A DNA stretch of 44,132 bases. Source: Clostridiaceae bacterium (lineage in GTDB: Bacteria > Bacillota > Clostridia > Lachnospirales > Lachnospiraceae). The position numbers were made by a program, and so were the translations under genes. The stretch lies in assembly GCA_910575795.1 (NCBI GenBank), contig CAJTGE010000043.1, forward strand, positions 1-44,132, given 5' to 3'. The notes below the pieces were generated by a model. The model saw nothing but the letters and a program-made list of their open reading frames with translations. It ran no database searches and was not told where the DNA came from. Shown in pieces: positions 25,267 through 32,446 of this stretch (the first letter of the stretch is position 1; the number at the start of each line of letters is the position of its first letter).

Positions 25267-26289
25267 ATGTTAAGAGCAATGGATTCAGCAGTCGCAGGGC
25301 TGCGCGCGCACCAGAACAGGCTGGATGTGATTGGTCATAATATTGCGAATGTCAATACATTTGGCTTTAAATCGCAGGTCTACAGCTTCCAGGAGGCAAT
25401 GTATCAGACGACGAGCGCGTCCACGGGAGGCACTTCCACTGCTGGCGGCACGAATGCGGCCCAGTTTGGATACGGCTCCCTGATGGGGACAATCGCTACG
25501 GATATGACGGCGTCCACGCCTACTTATGTGGGCGGGCTGAACGCCAGTATCAACGGGGATGGATTTTTTATCACATACCCTCAGATAATCAAAGTCGATG
25601 ATCCAAATGATGCAGATTCCGGTATAAAAGGCCAGAGCTTTGACTATACCCGGGTAGGCCAGTTTAAGCTGGACAGCAATGGATACCTGGTTGACGGGAT
25701 GGGAAATTTTGTCTATGGGTTCCAGACGGAATATGGCCAGATCGGACAAAACGCTGCCGATAAGGATTTTAAACCCAAAAAGAGCCTTGAACCGCTGCGG
25801 GCCCCGGCCGCTTATACAAAAGCGGTTCCGCCTGCGGATGACGGCACGGGCGGAGCCGACCCTTCTATCGGATTTGAAGGCGATACTGCGCTTGAGGTGG
25901 TTGATATACAGATCGATAAGCTGGGCAGGCTGACGGCAAAGATCAAGCATCAGGATGATCCCAAAGCGGATGATAAGGACAAAATTGACGGGCAGATTGT
26001 CACGCTTGGCTGGGTGGCGATTGCCACCTTCCAGAACCCGGAGGGGCTTACGAAAAAGGGCGGTTATTATTACGGCGCGACCGGCGGCGATAACACCGGA
26101 TCCTTTTCGGTCACACAGCCCGGCGGCTCCACGTCGGATTTGATGACTGGTTACCTGGAGGCTTCCAATGTGGATCTGGCCCAGCAGTTTTCGGACATGA
26201 TCACCACGCAGAGGGGATTTCAGGCCAATTCAAAGCTGATTACGGTCAGCGATGAGGTTTTAAACGAGTTAGTCAATATGAAACGTTAA
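25267..26289 (+). CDS. flgE: Flagellar hook protein FlgE-like
   Basis: A 340-residue member of the flagellar rod/hook family. The N-terminus (LRAMDSAVAGLRAHQNRLDV then IGHNIANVNTFGFKS) and the C-terminus (EASNVDLAQQFSDMITTQRGF then QANSKLITVSDEVLNELVN) are the two coiled-coil-forming ends of these axial proteins. The middle has NASINGDGFFI and YTRVGQFKLDSNGYLVDGMG. FlgE fits better than FlgF/FlgG because of the inserted middle domain and the C-terminal wording. GAAAGG precedes the ATG. No other flagellar gene is in the window. Its promoter carries a G10 tract and a large palindrome begins in its stop codon. Confidence 0.88.
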   Translation: MLRAMDSAVAGLRAHQNRLDVIGHNIANVNTFGFKSQVYSFQEAMYQTTSASTGGTSTAGGTNAAQFGYGSLMGTIATDMTASTPTYVGGLNASINGDGFFITYPQIIKVDDPNDADSGIKGQSFDYTRVGQFKLDSNGYLVDGMGNFVYGFQTEYGQIGQNAADKDFKPKKSLEPLRAPAAYTKAVPPADDGTGGADPSIGFEGDTALEVVDIQIDKLGRLTAKIKHQDDPKADDKDKIDGQIVTLGWVAIATFQNPEGLTKKGGYYYGATGGDNTGSFSVTQPGGSTSDLMTGYLEASNVDLAQQFSDMITTQRGFQANSKLITVSDEVLNELVNMKR

Positions 26290-26446
26290 GGAACTGTTAA
26301 GAAATAACTTTTCAATAGTGCGCAGGATTTTTCTTCGATAGTGCTGCTCAAAAATCAGGCGCATAGTGGGCTATGTAACTGATTTTTGAGCAGCACTATC
26401 GGAGAAAAAGACAAGCAATATGAAAAGTTATTTCTTGACAGTTCCT
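26289..26446. repeat. 158-bp near-perfect palindrome starting in the flgE stop codon
   Basis: Ends AGGAACTGT (26289) and ACAGTTCCT (26446) are exact inverse complements. The arms continue with AAGAAATAACTTTTCA and its complement, and with GATAGTGCTGCTCAAAAATCAG and its complement. The tip is CATAG-TGGG-CTATG. It looks like a MITE or cruciform element; an attached T tract is lacking. The AAGGAACTGT end also precedes element 19173. Confidence 0.85.
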
Positions 26447-26448
26447 AA

Positions 26449-26516
26449 GGTTACCGCCCGCAGGGCACAGCAATGCGCAACCGTTCAGATAACCCTGGAC
26501 GGTTACAGTAATACAA
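26449..26516. repeat. Short dispersed repeat with CCGTTCAG/CGGTTAC ends
   Basis: GGTTACCGCCC opens the segment, and ACCGTTCAGATAACCCTGGACGGTTAC (near 26479-26505) closes it. A near-identical CCGTTCAGATAA ... GGACGGTTAC piece lies at about 29620-29648. It belongs to the same loose group as the GTAACAGTTCAG elements at 30755, 37573 and 39158. Confidence 0.5.
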
Positions 26517-26523
26517 AGCAAAT

Positions 26524-26566
26524 AAGGCCGGTATCACGTCCGCATGCAGACGTATACCGGCCTTTT
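26524..26566. terminator. Bidirectional terminator between flgE and the AIM24-like gene
   Basis: AAGGCCGGTAT (26524) pairs with ATACCGGCCTT, and ACGTC/GACGT extends the stem; T follows on the plus strand and, from the AATAAGG side, a shorter T run on the minus strand. It separates two convergent genes. Confidence 0.8.
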
Positions 26567-26649
26567 GTCCCGTGTGGAAGAGCCTGCTGCGCCGCTTTAT
26601 TTTACACGCCTGCGCTGTCTTTCCTGTCAAAGCGTGCCCGCCGCCTGCG

Positions 26650-27336
26650 TTATTTTCCGCTGGTGGGGATAAATCTTGCGATTCTTCCGGCGAATTCAGC
26701 GATATTCTGGGTCTGTAAGTACACCTTTCCGGGGCCTTTTAAGGTGGTGAGGAATAAGCCCTCTCCGCCGAAGAAGATATTTCCCAGCCCTTTTACGGTT
26801 TCAATGCCGTATTCGACGCTTCTCTCAAATGCGACCACATTTCCGGTGTCAACCTTTAAGATCTCGCCGGGAGCGAGATTCTTTTCCACCATATCCCCAT
26901 CGATCTCCAGGAAGACCATGCCGCTTCCGCTGATGTCCTGCAGGATAAAGCCTTCGCCGCCAAACAGGCCGGAGGAGAGCTTTTTCGTGAAGGTTACATT
27001 GAGCTGGACGCTGTCCTGCCCGCACAGGAACGCGCCTTTCTGGCAGATGAGGCCGCCTCTGGCGCCGACATCCACAGGCAGGATGCGGCCTGCGACCGTG
27101 GAGGCAAAGGCGATCTGCGCGCCGGCCCGCGAAGCCCGGTAGGTAGCCATGAACAGGGATTCCCCGGCAAACATGCGGCCAAGGCCCTTCATAAGGCCGC
27201 CCTTTGTGTTGGTGCTCATCTCAATTCCGTCTGTCATCCAGGCCATGCCGCCGGACTGTGTGAACATGCTCTCCCCCGGGGCGTCGAACTGAACCTCGAC
27301 GGCGGGCATGGTTTCTCCTATGATACGATACTGCAT
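26650..27336 (-). CDS. AIM24/TIGR00266 family protein
   Basis: A 228-residue protein of the AIM24 (TIGR00266) family, which forms a flattened beta-barrel-like trimer. Clear segments are FTQSGGMAWMTDGIEM, GRMFAGESLFMATYRA, GAFLCGQDSVQL and GLGNIFFGGEGLFLTTLKGPG. Biochemical function is not established; fungal relatives are mitochondrial. CAT at 27334-27336 is the start because AGGAGG lies at 27351-27346 on the same strand. A longer frame to 27414 only translates the P1 palindrome and was rejected. It is last in the minus-strand block. Confidence 0.88.
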   Translation of the reverse strand: MQYRIIGETMPAVEVQFDAPGESMFTQSGGMAWMTDGIEMSTNTKGGLMKGLGRMFAGESLFMATYRASRAGAQIAFASTVAGRILPVDVGARGGLICQKGAFLCGQDSVQLNVTFTKKLSSGLFGGEGFILQDISGSGMVFLEIDGDMVEKNLAPGEILKVDTGNVVAFERSVEYGIETVKGLGNIFFGGEGLFLTTLKGPGKVYLQTQNIAEFAGRIARFIPTSGK

Positions 27337-27362
27337 AATGCGTGTCCTCCTTTTGTGTTTAA

Positions 27363-27413
27363 TGTACTCTCGGAATCCCGCCGCGCCTGATTTTGTGAGA
27401 TTCCGAGAGTACA
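27363..27413. repeat. 51-bp palindromic element, family P1 copy 3
   Basis: TGTACTCTCGGAATC (27363) is the exact inverse complement of GATTCCGAGAGTACA (ending 27413), with the shared centre GCGCCTGATTTTGTGA. It lies between the AIM24-like gene and the shikimate kinase fusion. Confidence 0.85.
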
Positions 27414-27434
27414 TTTTATGGAATTCCGCCGAAA

Positions 27435-28577
27435 CTACAAGCGTACATTCGCGATCTCATCCGGTTTTAAATCGGGAAAGGGAATCACCGGGGCCGGATC
27501 CGGCGTATGGCGTCCGATGATTTTTTCCATCCACACCATGTTATACCACGTCCCGAATTTGTACCCGCATTTGTAGAATTTTCCGACCATCCGGTAGCCC
27601 ATGTGCGCGTGAAACTGCACGCTGTTTTTGGTCAGATACGGATCCTCTGTCTCCGGATAGCCGATACAGGCGTTCATATTCAGGATATTCTGGGCTTTGG
27701 AAACGGCTTCCAGGGCGGTATAAAGCTTTTTTCCCACTCCGGTTTTCCGCTGATCCTCCCGCACGTAAATGCTTGTCTCAACCGCCCGGTCATAGGCGGC
27801 TCTTCCGACAAACGGATGAGTATAGGCATAGCCGATCAGCCTGCCCTCATGCTCTGCGACGAGGTAGGGGTATTTTTTCAGCGTGTCCGCGATCCTGCCC
27901 CTGAATTCTTCCAGGGCCGGGATCTCATATTCAAAGGTAATGGCTGTTTTCGTCACGTATGGGGCGTAAATTTCAAGGAGCTCCCCCGCATCGTCCGGCG
28001 CTGCGGCCCGGATCGCGATCGGTTCCGGTTTTTTTAACAGCCGCCTGATCTCGTCCACAATCTCCCCCACCGTTTTTCCATCCACGCAGATTACGGCATG
28101 CGCCGCTTCCTCATACAGCGCGTTTCGCTGCGACAGCAGGGCATCCACGCGCGCGCGGACATCTGCGCCCTGGAGAAGGGGGCGCGTCGTATCGCCTTTT
28201 AAGCGGTTCAGGACGGTTTCGGTTGAAACCTTCAGCCAGATGACCTGGCCGAGCTGTTTCAGGAGGCGTCTGTTTTCCGGCCGGACGGGGAGTCCGCCCC
28301 CAACGGACAAAACAAGCCCGCCCGAAGAGTCAGCCAGAGACGGGCAGGCAGCGGGAGCGGGACGCGGGGCGTTTATGAGACGCTTTAAAAGCGCTGTCTC
28401 CATGCGGCGGAATGCTTCCTCGCCCTGGGTGGAAAAGATCTCGCTTATGGCGCGGCCCTCCTGCGTCTCAATCATCTGATCCGTATCGCTAAAGCACATC
28501 CCGAAAGCCTGTGCGCAGGCTTTTCCCACACTGGTTTTGCCGGCCCCCATGAAGCCTGTTAAAATAAGGTTTTTCAT
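27435..28577 (-). CDS. aroK: Shikimate kinase fused to a GNAT acetyltransferase
   Basis: A 380-residue two-domain protein. Residues 1-175 are shikimate kinase: Walker A GFMGAGKTS (Lys14), substrate Asp33 in DTDQMIE, Arg57 in EEAFRRME, and GGGLP for the shikimate site. A Pro/Ala-rich insertion (PRPAPAACPSLADSSGG) lies before the GGG loop. From about residue 185, an acetyltransferase of the phosphinothricin/GNAT type begins (IRAAAPDDAGELLEIYAPYV) with the acetyl-CoA motif EDQRKTGVGKKLYTAL. The kinase makes shikimate-3-phosphate in aromatic synthesis; the acetyl acceptor is unknown. The frame is continuous with no sign of error. It overlaps aroE by four bases. Confidence 0.9.
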   Translation of the reverse strand: MKNLILTGFMGAGKTSVGKACAQAFGMCFSDTDQMIETQEGRAISEIFSTQGEEAFRRMETALLKRLINAPRPAPAACPSLADSSGGLVLSVGGGLPVRPENRRLLKQLGQVIWLKVSTETVLNRLKGDTTRPLLQGADVRARVDALLSQRNALYEEAAHAVICVDGKTVGEIVDEIRRLLKKPEPIAIRAAAPDDAGELLEIYAPYVTKTAITFEYEIPALEEFRGRIADTLKKYPYLVAEHEGRLIGYAYTHPFVGRAAYDRAVETSIYVREDQRKTGVGKKLYTALEAVSKAQNILNMNACIGYPETEDPYLTKNSVQFHAHMGYRMVGKFYKCGYKFGTWYNMVWMEKIIGRHTPDPAPVIPFPDLKPDEIANVRL

Positions 28578-29446
28578 GCTTTTCCTTTCTCTAAAAGCTC
28601 TTGTATCCGGCGGCGGGCGGCTTTTATGGCGGCGGCTTCGACCCGGACGCCCGGGTTCCAGAGCTCAAATGCCGCCACGCCCTGATACAGAAGCATGTTT
28701 AGGCCGTTGAAGGCGCGGCCCCCGGCGGCGCTTACATACTTCATGAATTTCGTCTCGGCCGGGGTGTAGATGCTGTCATAAGCCTCGCTGATCTTTTCGT
28801 AAAAAGCCGGGGCCTCTATAGGCGCATGGTCTATATTGGGGTGCATTCCCACGCTGGTTGACTGGATGGCAAAGTAACCGCTTCCCGGTATGCTGGCATA
28901 GTCTGACAGGGCCAGGGGCTTTGCCGTATCCTTTCCGGTCAGGCGGTTCAGCCATCCGGCCAGCGCCTGGGCCTTATCAAGGCTGCGGTTGAGAATCCAG
29001 ATCTCCTCTGCGCCTTCTCCGGCCAGCATATAGGATGCCGCCCTGGCCGCTCCGCCGGCTCCCAGGACGATGCATTTCCTTCCCTGCATGATGATGCCTT
29101 CCTCCCTGACAGCCCTTAAAAGGCCGGGGACGTCGGTGTTGTAGCCCTTGTAGCCGCTGTCTGTCCGCACCAGGGTGTTGACTGCCCCGATATCGGCCGC
29201 CGCCGTGTCAATCTCCGCGAGATACGGCATCACGGCCTGCTTGTGCGGAACCGTCACGCTCATCCCCTGTACATTGAGCGCAAACGCGCCCTCCACCGCC
29301 TTTTGAAGCGCCTCTTCCTTTACTTTAAACGGCACATAGACCAGATCAACTCCTGTCTGCTCTCCGTAAAGATTGTGCAGAACCGGGGACATACTGTGTT
29401 CTACCGGATTGGCTATGATCCCGTAAACTTTTGTTCTTCCATCCAT
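28574..29446 (-). CDS. aroE: Shikimate dehydrogenase
   Basis: A 290-residue NADPH-dependent enzyme reducing 3-dehydroshikimate. NPVEHSMSP holds the two shikimate-binding serines (18 and 20), VTVPHK has the catalytic Lys, NTDVPG the Asp partner and VLGAGGAARAAS the nucleotide-binding loop. GGAGAG precedes the ATG. Its stop overlaps the start of the shikimate kinase fusion, so consecutive pathway steps are made from one message. Confidence 0.95.
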   Translation of the reverse strand: MDGRTKVYGIIANPVEHSMSPVLHNLYGEQTGVDLVYVPFKVKEEALQKAVEGAFALNVQGMSVTVPHKQAVMPYLAEIDTAAADIGAVNTLVRTDSGYKGYNTDVPGLLRAVREEGIIMQGRKCIVLGAGGAARAASYMLAGEGAEEIWILNRSLDKAQALAGWLNRLTGKDTAKPLALSDYASIPGSGYFAIQSTSVGMHPNIDHAPIEAPAFYEKISEAYDSIYTPAETKFMKYVSAAGGRAFNGLNMLLYQGVAAFELWNPGVRVEAAAIKAARRRIQELLEKGKA

Positions 29447-29466
29447 ATCGCTGTCTCTCCTTATAT

Positions 29467-29648
29467 TTCAGAGCCCTTTTATTCCCGCGGGCAACGAGCC
29501 AAGCGGGCATGCCTGCATGCACATTTGGCGGCGGCCGCGAGGGTCAAATACCCCGCTGCCCTGCAGCGCTGCAAGTTTGACGCCCCGTTGCTTGCAGCGG
29601 GGTTGTTGACTCGGGCGTATCCGTTCAGATAATTTCGGGACGGTTACG
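29467..29648. repeat. Repeat-rich gap between yqeG and aroE
   Basis: No gene is seen. TCAAATACCCCGCTGC (about 29547) pairs with GCAGCGGGGTTGTTGA (about 29596), with inner CTGCAGCGCTGCAA and CGCCCCGTTGC. A CCGTTCAGATAA ... GGACGGTTAC piece (about 29620-29648) matches the element near 26480. Confidence 0.6.
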
Positions 29649-29694
29649 ATTGTTCCTTTTGGCAAGTCATTTCCGCCGGATCGTGCGGACGGCC

Positions 29695-30222
29695 TTATAT
29701 GTTACTGTTACCCTCGCGCTCTTTCTGCCGCCCTCTTTTATAGAACCACAGAACCATCCGTTCCGGAATGCGTTTCAGCACAATCTGGATCTCCTCCTTT
29801 GGGTCGATTGGCTTTACCAGAATGGACTTAATTCCGGCGCGGTTTGCGCCGTAAATGTCCGTAAAAATCTGATCGCCCACAAAGAGCGTGGCCTGACGCG
29901 CCGTCCCCATCTGCTTCATCGCTTCCTCATATCCGCGCCGCCGCGGCTTCCCGGCCTTGAACAGATAACCGGAACCGACCTCCCCGGCAAAGGACGCCAC
30001 CCTTGGCTCCTTATTATTTGACATCAGGCAGGTGTTCATCCCCATCTCCTGAAGCTCCTTAAAGAGAGCCCTGGCCCGGTCATCGGCCGGGGCCCCGTGG
30101 GGAACCAGCGTATTATCAATGTCAAATATCACGCCCCGGATCCCCCTGCTGTAGAAATCCCCGTAAGGGAGCCCGTACGCGGAGGCCGCGCATCTGCCCG
30201 GATAAAACTGTTTAAGCATCAT
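29695..30222 (-). CDS. yqeG: YqeG family HAD-IIIA phosphatase
   Basis: A 175-residue HAD-superfamily protein. The nucleophile motif is FDIDNTL (Asp34, Asp36), motif II is LMSNNKE, Lys lies in FKAGKPRRRG, and motif III is FVGDQIFTDIYGANRAGI. All catalytic positions are present. Family members are called YqeG; the physiological substrate is uncertain, with phosphatidylglycerophosphate suggested for plant and some bacterial relatives. It overlaps the nrdR stop by four bases and belongs with nrdR and probably aroE/aroK in one minus-strand transcript. Confidence 0.92.
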   Translation of the reverse strand: MMLKQFYPGRCAASAYGLPYGDFYSRGIRGVIFDIDNTLVPHGAPADDRARALFKELQEMGMNTCLMSNNKEPRVASFAGEVGSGYLFKAGKPRRRGYEEAMKQMGTARQATLFVGDQIFTDIYGANRAGIKSILVKPIDPKEEIQIVLKRIPERMVLWFYKRGRQKEREGNSNI

Positions 30223-30692
30223 ACATCCTTTCCGCCCTGCCTGCTCTCCAAAATCTTTCCCAGCTCCTCCATGAATGTATTGACATCCTTGAATTCACGG
30301 TACACAGACGCAAACCGGACATAGGCGACCTCATCCAGCTCCTTTAAATTCTTCATCACCAGCTCGCCGATCACAGAGGACGGAACTTCCCGCTCCTCCC
30401 GGTTAAAAATCTGATTTTCAATGTCGTCAATCAGAGCTGCTATCTGCTGCGGCGATACCTGCAGCTTATGGCAGGAACGGATGATTCCGGCCTCCAGCTT
30501 GGACCGGTCGTAAGCCTCCCGCGTATCGCCCTTTTTTATCACCATCAGCGGGAGCGTCTCCAGCTTCTCATATGTGGTAAAACGCTTCCCGCATGTCTCA
30601 CACTGCCGCCGCCGCCGGATTGAGCTGTTGTCATCCACCGGCCGCGAATCAATCACCTTGGTATCCGCTGCATTGCAAAATGGGCATTTCAA
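30219..30692 (-). CDS. nrdR: Transcriptional repressor NrdR
   Basis: A 157-residue regulator of ribonucleotide reductase genes. The zinc ribbon uses Cys3, Cys6, Cys31 and Cys34 (KCPFC and CETCGKRF), followed by an ATP-cone domain (IKKGDTREAYDRSKLEAGI). It senses ATP/dATP. The start is TTG at 30692, eight bases after AGGAGG; an ATG nearby is out of frame. It overlaps yqeG. No NrdR box pair was recognised in the window. Confidence 0.96.
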   Translation of the reverse strand: MKCPFCNAADTKVIDSRPVDDNSSIRRRRQCETCGKRFTTYEKLETLPLMVIKKGDTREAYDRSKLEAGIIRSCHKLQVSPQQIAALIDDIENQIFNREEREVPSSVIGELVMKNLKELDEVAYVRFASVYREFKDVNTFMEELGKILESRQGGKDV

Positions 30693-30734
30693 TCATTTGT
30701 CCTCCTGTCATTGTTGAATGCTCACGGAATTCGT

Positions 30735-30782
30735 ACGGTCAGCGCCGAACATACGCCGGCCAGTCTGAACTGTTACCGTAAA
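30735..30782. repeat. Dispersed repeat, family P3 copy 1 (upstream of nrdR)
   Basis: CGTACGGTCAGCGC ... CTGAACTGTTAC matches the same succession in the elements at 39158-39290 and, inverted, 37573-37668. It lies in the nrdR-efp divergent gap. Confidence 0.55.
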
Positions 30783-30940
30783 CGTAACGTCGTGAAGCCC
30801 TCTTTGTTTATATTTTAACGTAAATAAAAAAGATCCGCAAGCGCAAATTGGCGTGGATTTGGCAGGATTTGGAAAAAAATGGGTGACCATTCAGACGATA
30901 TGAACGCCTGCAATTCAAGTTCAGGACTGGAAGTTCCGGC

Positions 30941-31009
30941 AAAAAGTAGCTGGAAACCGCCATGTTTCGCTAAAAAGTAGTTGAAAACCAACATATTATA
31001 GTATAGAAT
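30941..31009 (+). promoter_or_regulatory. efp promoter with an upstream direct repeat
   Basis: TTGAAA (30981-30986) and TAGAAT (31004-31009) are 17 bp apart, upstream of efp. The -35 region lies within AAAAAGTAGTTGAAAACC, which repeats a near copy AAAAAGTAGCTGGAAACC 31 bp upstream (30941). The repeat could be an operator pair or a duplicated promoter segment. Apart from this and the P3 copy, no gene or structure is seen between 30693 and 31050. Confidence 0.55.
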
Positions 31010-31050
31010 AAAAAAGATCAAGACAGATTACTCAAGGAGGAATAACATTT

Positions 31051-31608
31051 ATGATATCAGCAGGTGATTTCAGAAACGGCGTCACACTCGAAATTGACGG
31101 AAACGTTTACCAGATCATGGAATTCCAGCATGTGAAGCCCGGCAAGGGAGCAGCCTTTGTGCGGACCAAGATCAAGAACGTCATGAGCGGCGGCGTGGTG
31201 GAAAAGACGTTCCGCCCGACCGAGAAGTTCCCGGCGGCTAGAATCGACAGGGTGGACATGCAGTATTTATATTCGGACGGCGATTTATACAATTTCATGG
31301 ATGTGAACACGTACGAGCAGGTGGGCTTAAACGCCGACACGATCGGGGACGCCTTAAAGTTCGTAAAGGAAAATGAGATGTGCAAGATCTGTTCCTATAA
31401 CGGCAAGGTATTTTCCGTTGAGCCGCCTCTGTTCGTAGAGCTTGAGATTACAGACACGGAGCCGGGCTTTAAGGGAGACACGGCCACGGGCGCCACAAAG
31501 CCGGCGGTGGTTGAGACGGGCGCTACGGTTTACGTTCCGCTATTCGTTGATCAGGGGGACAAGATCAAGATCGATACGCGTACAGGCGAGTATCTGTCCA
31601 GAGTTTAA
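31051..31608 (+). CDS. efp: Elongation factor P
   Basis: A 185-residue translation factor that relieves ribosome stalling at polyproline stretches. All three beta-barrel domains are present. The tip that is modified in many bacteria reads HVKPGKGAAF with Lys32. The C-terminal signature (KIDTRTGEYLSRV) is intact. CAAGGAGGAA precedes the ATG. No modification enzyme gene is nearby. Confidence 0.97.
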   Translation: MISAGDFRNGVTLEIDGNVYQIMEFQHVKPGKGAAFVRTKIKNVMSGGVVEKTFRPTEKFPAARIDRVDMQYLYSDGDLYNFMDVNTYEQVGLNADTIGDALKFVKENEMCKICSYNGKVFSVEPPLFVELEITDTEPGFKGDTATGATKPAVVETGATVYVPLFVDQGDKIKIDTRTGEYLSRV

Positions 31609-31722
31609 AACGGTTCGGCGCTGGGAGCGGGACTGCCGTAAAATCCGGAGCAGGCGGGTTTTACAGCAGTCCTTTTGTCTGTATGTTTGTATAACGCTGC
31701 GAAGGAGGAAGCCAATCATAGT

Positions 31723-32421
31723 ATGGAGATGGAAGAAAGACGGCGCGACGTCCGCCGGGCAGAGCAGATCAGGCAGATGAAGCGCAGGCGTTTAAGCCGG
31801 AGACGCCTGCTGCTCCGCTGTGTGATAGGGATTGTGGCATTTTCATTCGGTTTTGGCGCAGGATGGGCCGCGCGCGGCAGAAGGGTGCGAAAGCCGGTGG
31901 ATTTAAGCTCCATAGAGCCGCCGAACTGGGTGGAGCAGCAGCTTTTGACTGAGAATCCGAATTCCCGGCCGGGAACGAAGCTGGCGGTGGTGAATAATAT
32001 CGTGATCCATTATGTGGCAAACCCGATGACAACGGCCCAGAACAACCGCGATTATTTTGAGGGGCTGAAAAACCAGAGCGGAAGCAGCCCGGAACAGCGC
32101 AGCAGCCATTTTATCGTCGGCCTGGACGGCGAGGTCATCCAGTGTATTCCGGTGGACGAGAAGGCGTTTGCGTCAAATGACCGGAATTGGGACACGGTAG
32201 CGATCGAGTGCTGCCACCGCACAGAGGACGGATCATTTACGGAGGAGACGTATGATTCCCTGGTCCGCCTTACGGCCTGGCTGTGCAAAGAGCTTCATCT
32301 GACGTCAGAGGATCTGATCCGCCATTATGACGTGACAGGTAAGATCTGCCCGAAATATTTTGTGGATCACGAGGACGCGTGGGAGAAGTTTAAGAAAGAT
32401 GTGAAAAAAGCGATGCGGTAA
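31723..32421 (+). CDS. Membrane-anchored N-acetylmuramoyl-L-alanine amidase (Amidase_2)
   Basis: A 232-residue protein with a basic N-terminus, one transmembrane helix (about residues 27-48, LRCVIGIVAFSFGFGAGWAA) and an extracellular Amidase_2/PGRP-like domain. Zinc ligands are the His of IVIHYVAN, the His of IRHYDVTGK and the Cys of ICPKYF; SHFIVGLDGEVIQCIP is also typical. It cleaves the lactyl-amide bond of peptidoglycan. The start is the ATG after AAGGAGG with rather long spacing (about 15); ATG 31729 is an alternative. Confidence 0.87.
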   Translation: MEMEERRRDVRRAEQIRQMKRRRLSRRRLLLRCVIGIVAFSFGFGAGWAARGRRVRKPVDLSSIEPPNWVEQQLLTENPNSRPGTKLAVVNNIVIHYVANPMTTAQNNRDYFEGLKNQSGSSPEQRSSHFIVGLDGEVIQCIPVDEKAFASNDRNWDTVAIECCHRTEDGSFTEETYDSLVRLTAWLCKELHLTSEDLIRHYDVTGKICPKYFVDHEDAWEKFKKDVKKAMR

Positions 32422-32446
32422 AAGCAGGAAGGCAGGGAGACGACCC

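Noticed and set aside
25267..26289. Calling the flagellar gene flgF or flgG
   Set aside because: The C-terminal wording and inserted middle region fit FlgE better, and FlgF/FlgG are normally near 260 residues.
26420..27142. Plus-strand open frame of 240 codons
   Set aside because: It begins in the arm of the 158-bp palindrome, crosses a terminator and runs antisense to the AIM24-like gene.
27337..27414. N-terminal extension of the AIM24-like protein
   Set aside because: The extra residues translate the P1 palindrome; similar wording (YSRNLTKSGA) arises from the copy at 13024, and AGGAGG points to the start at 27336.
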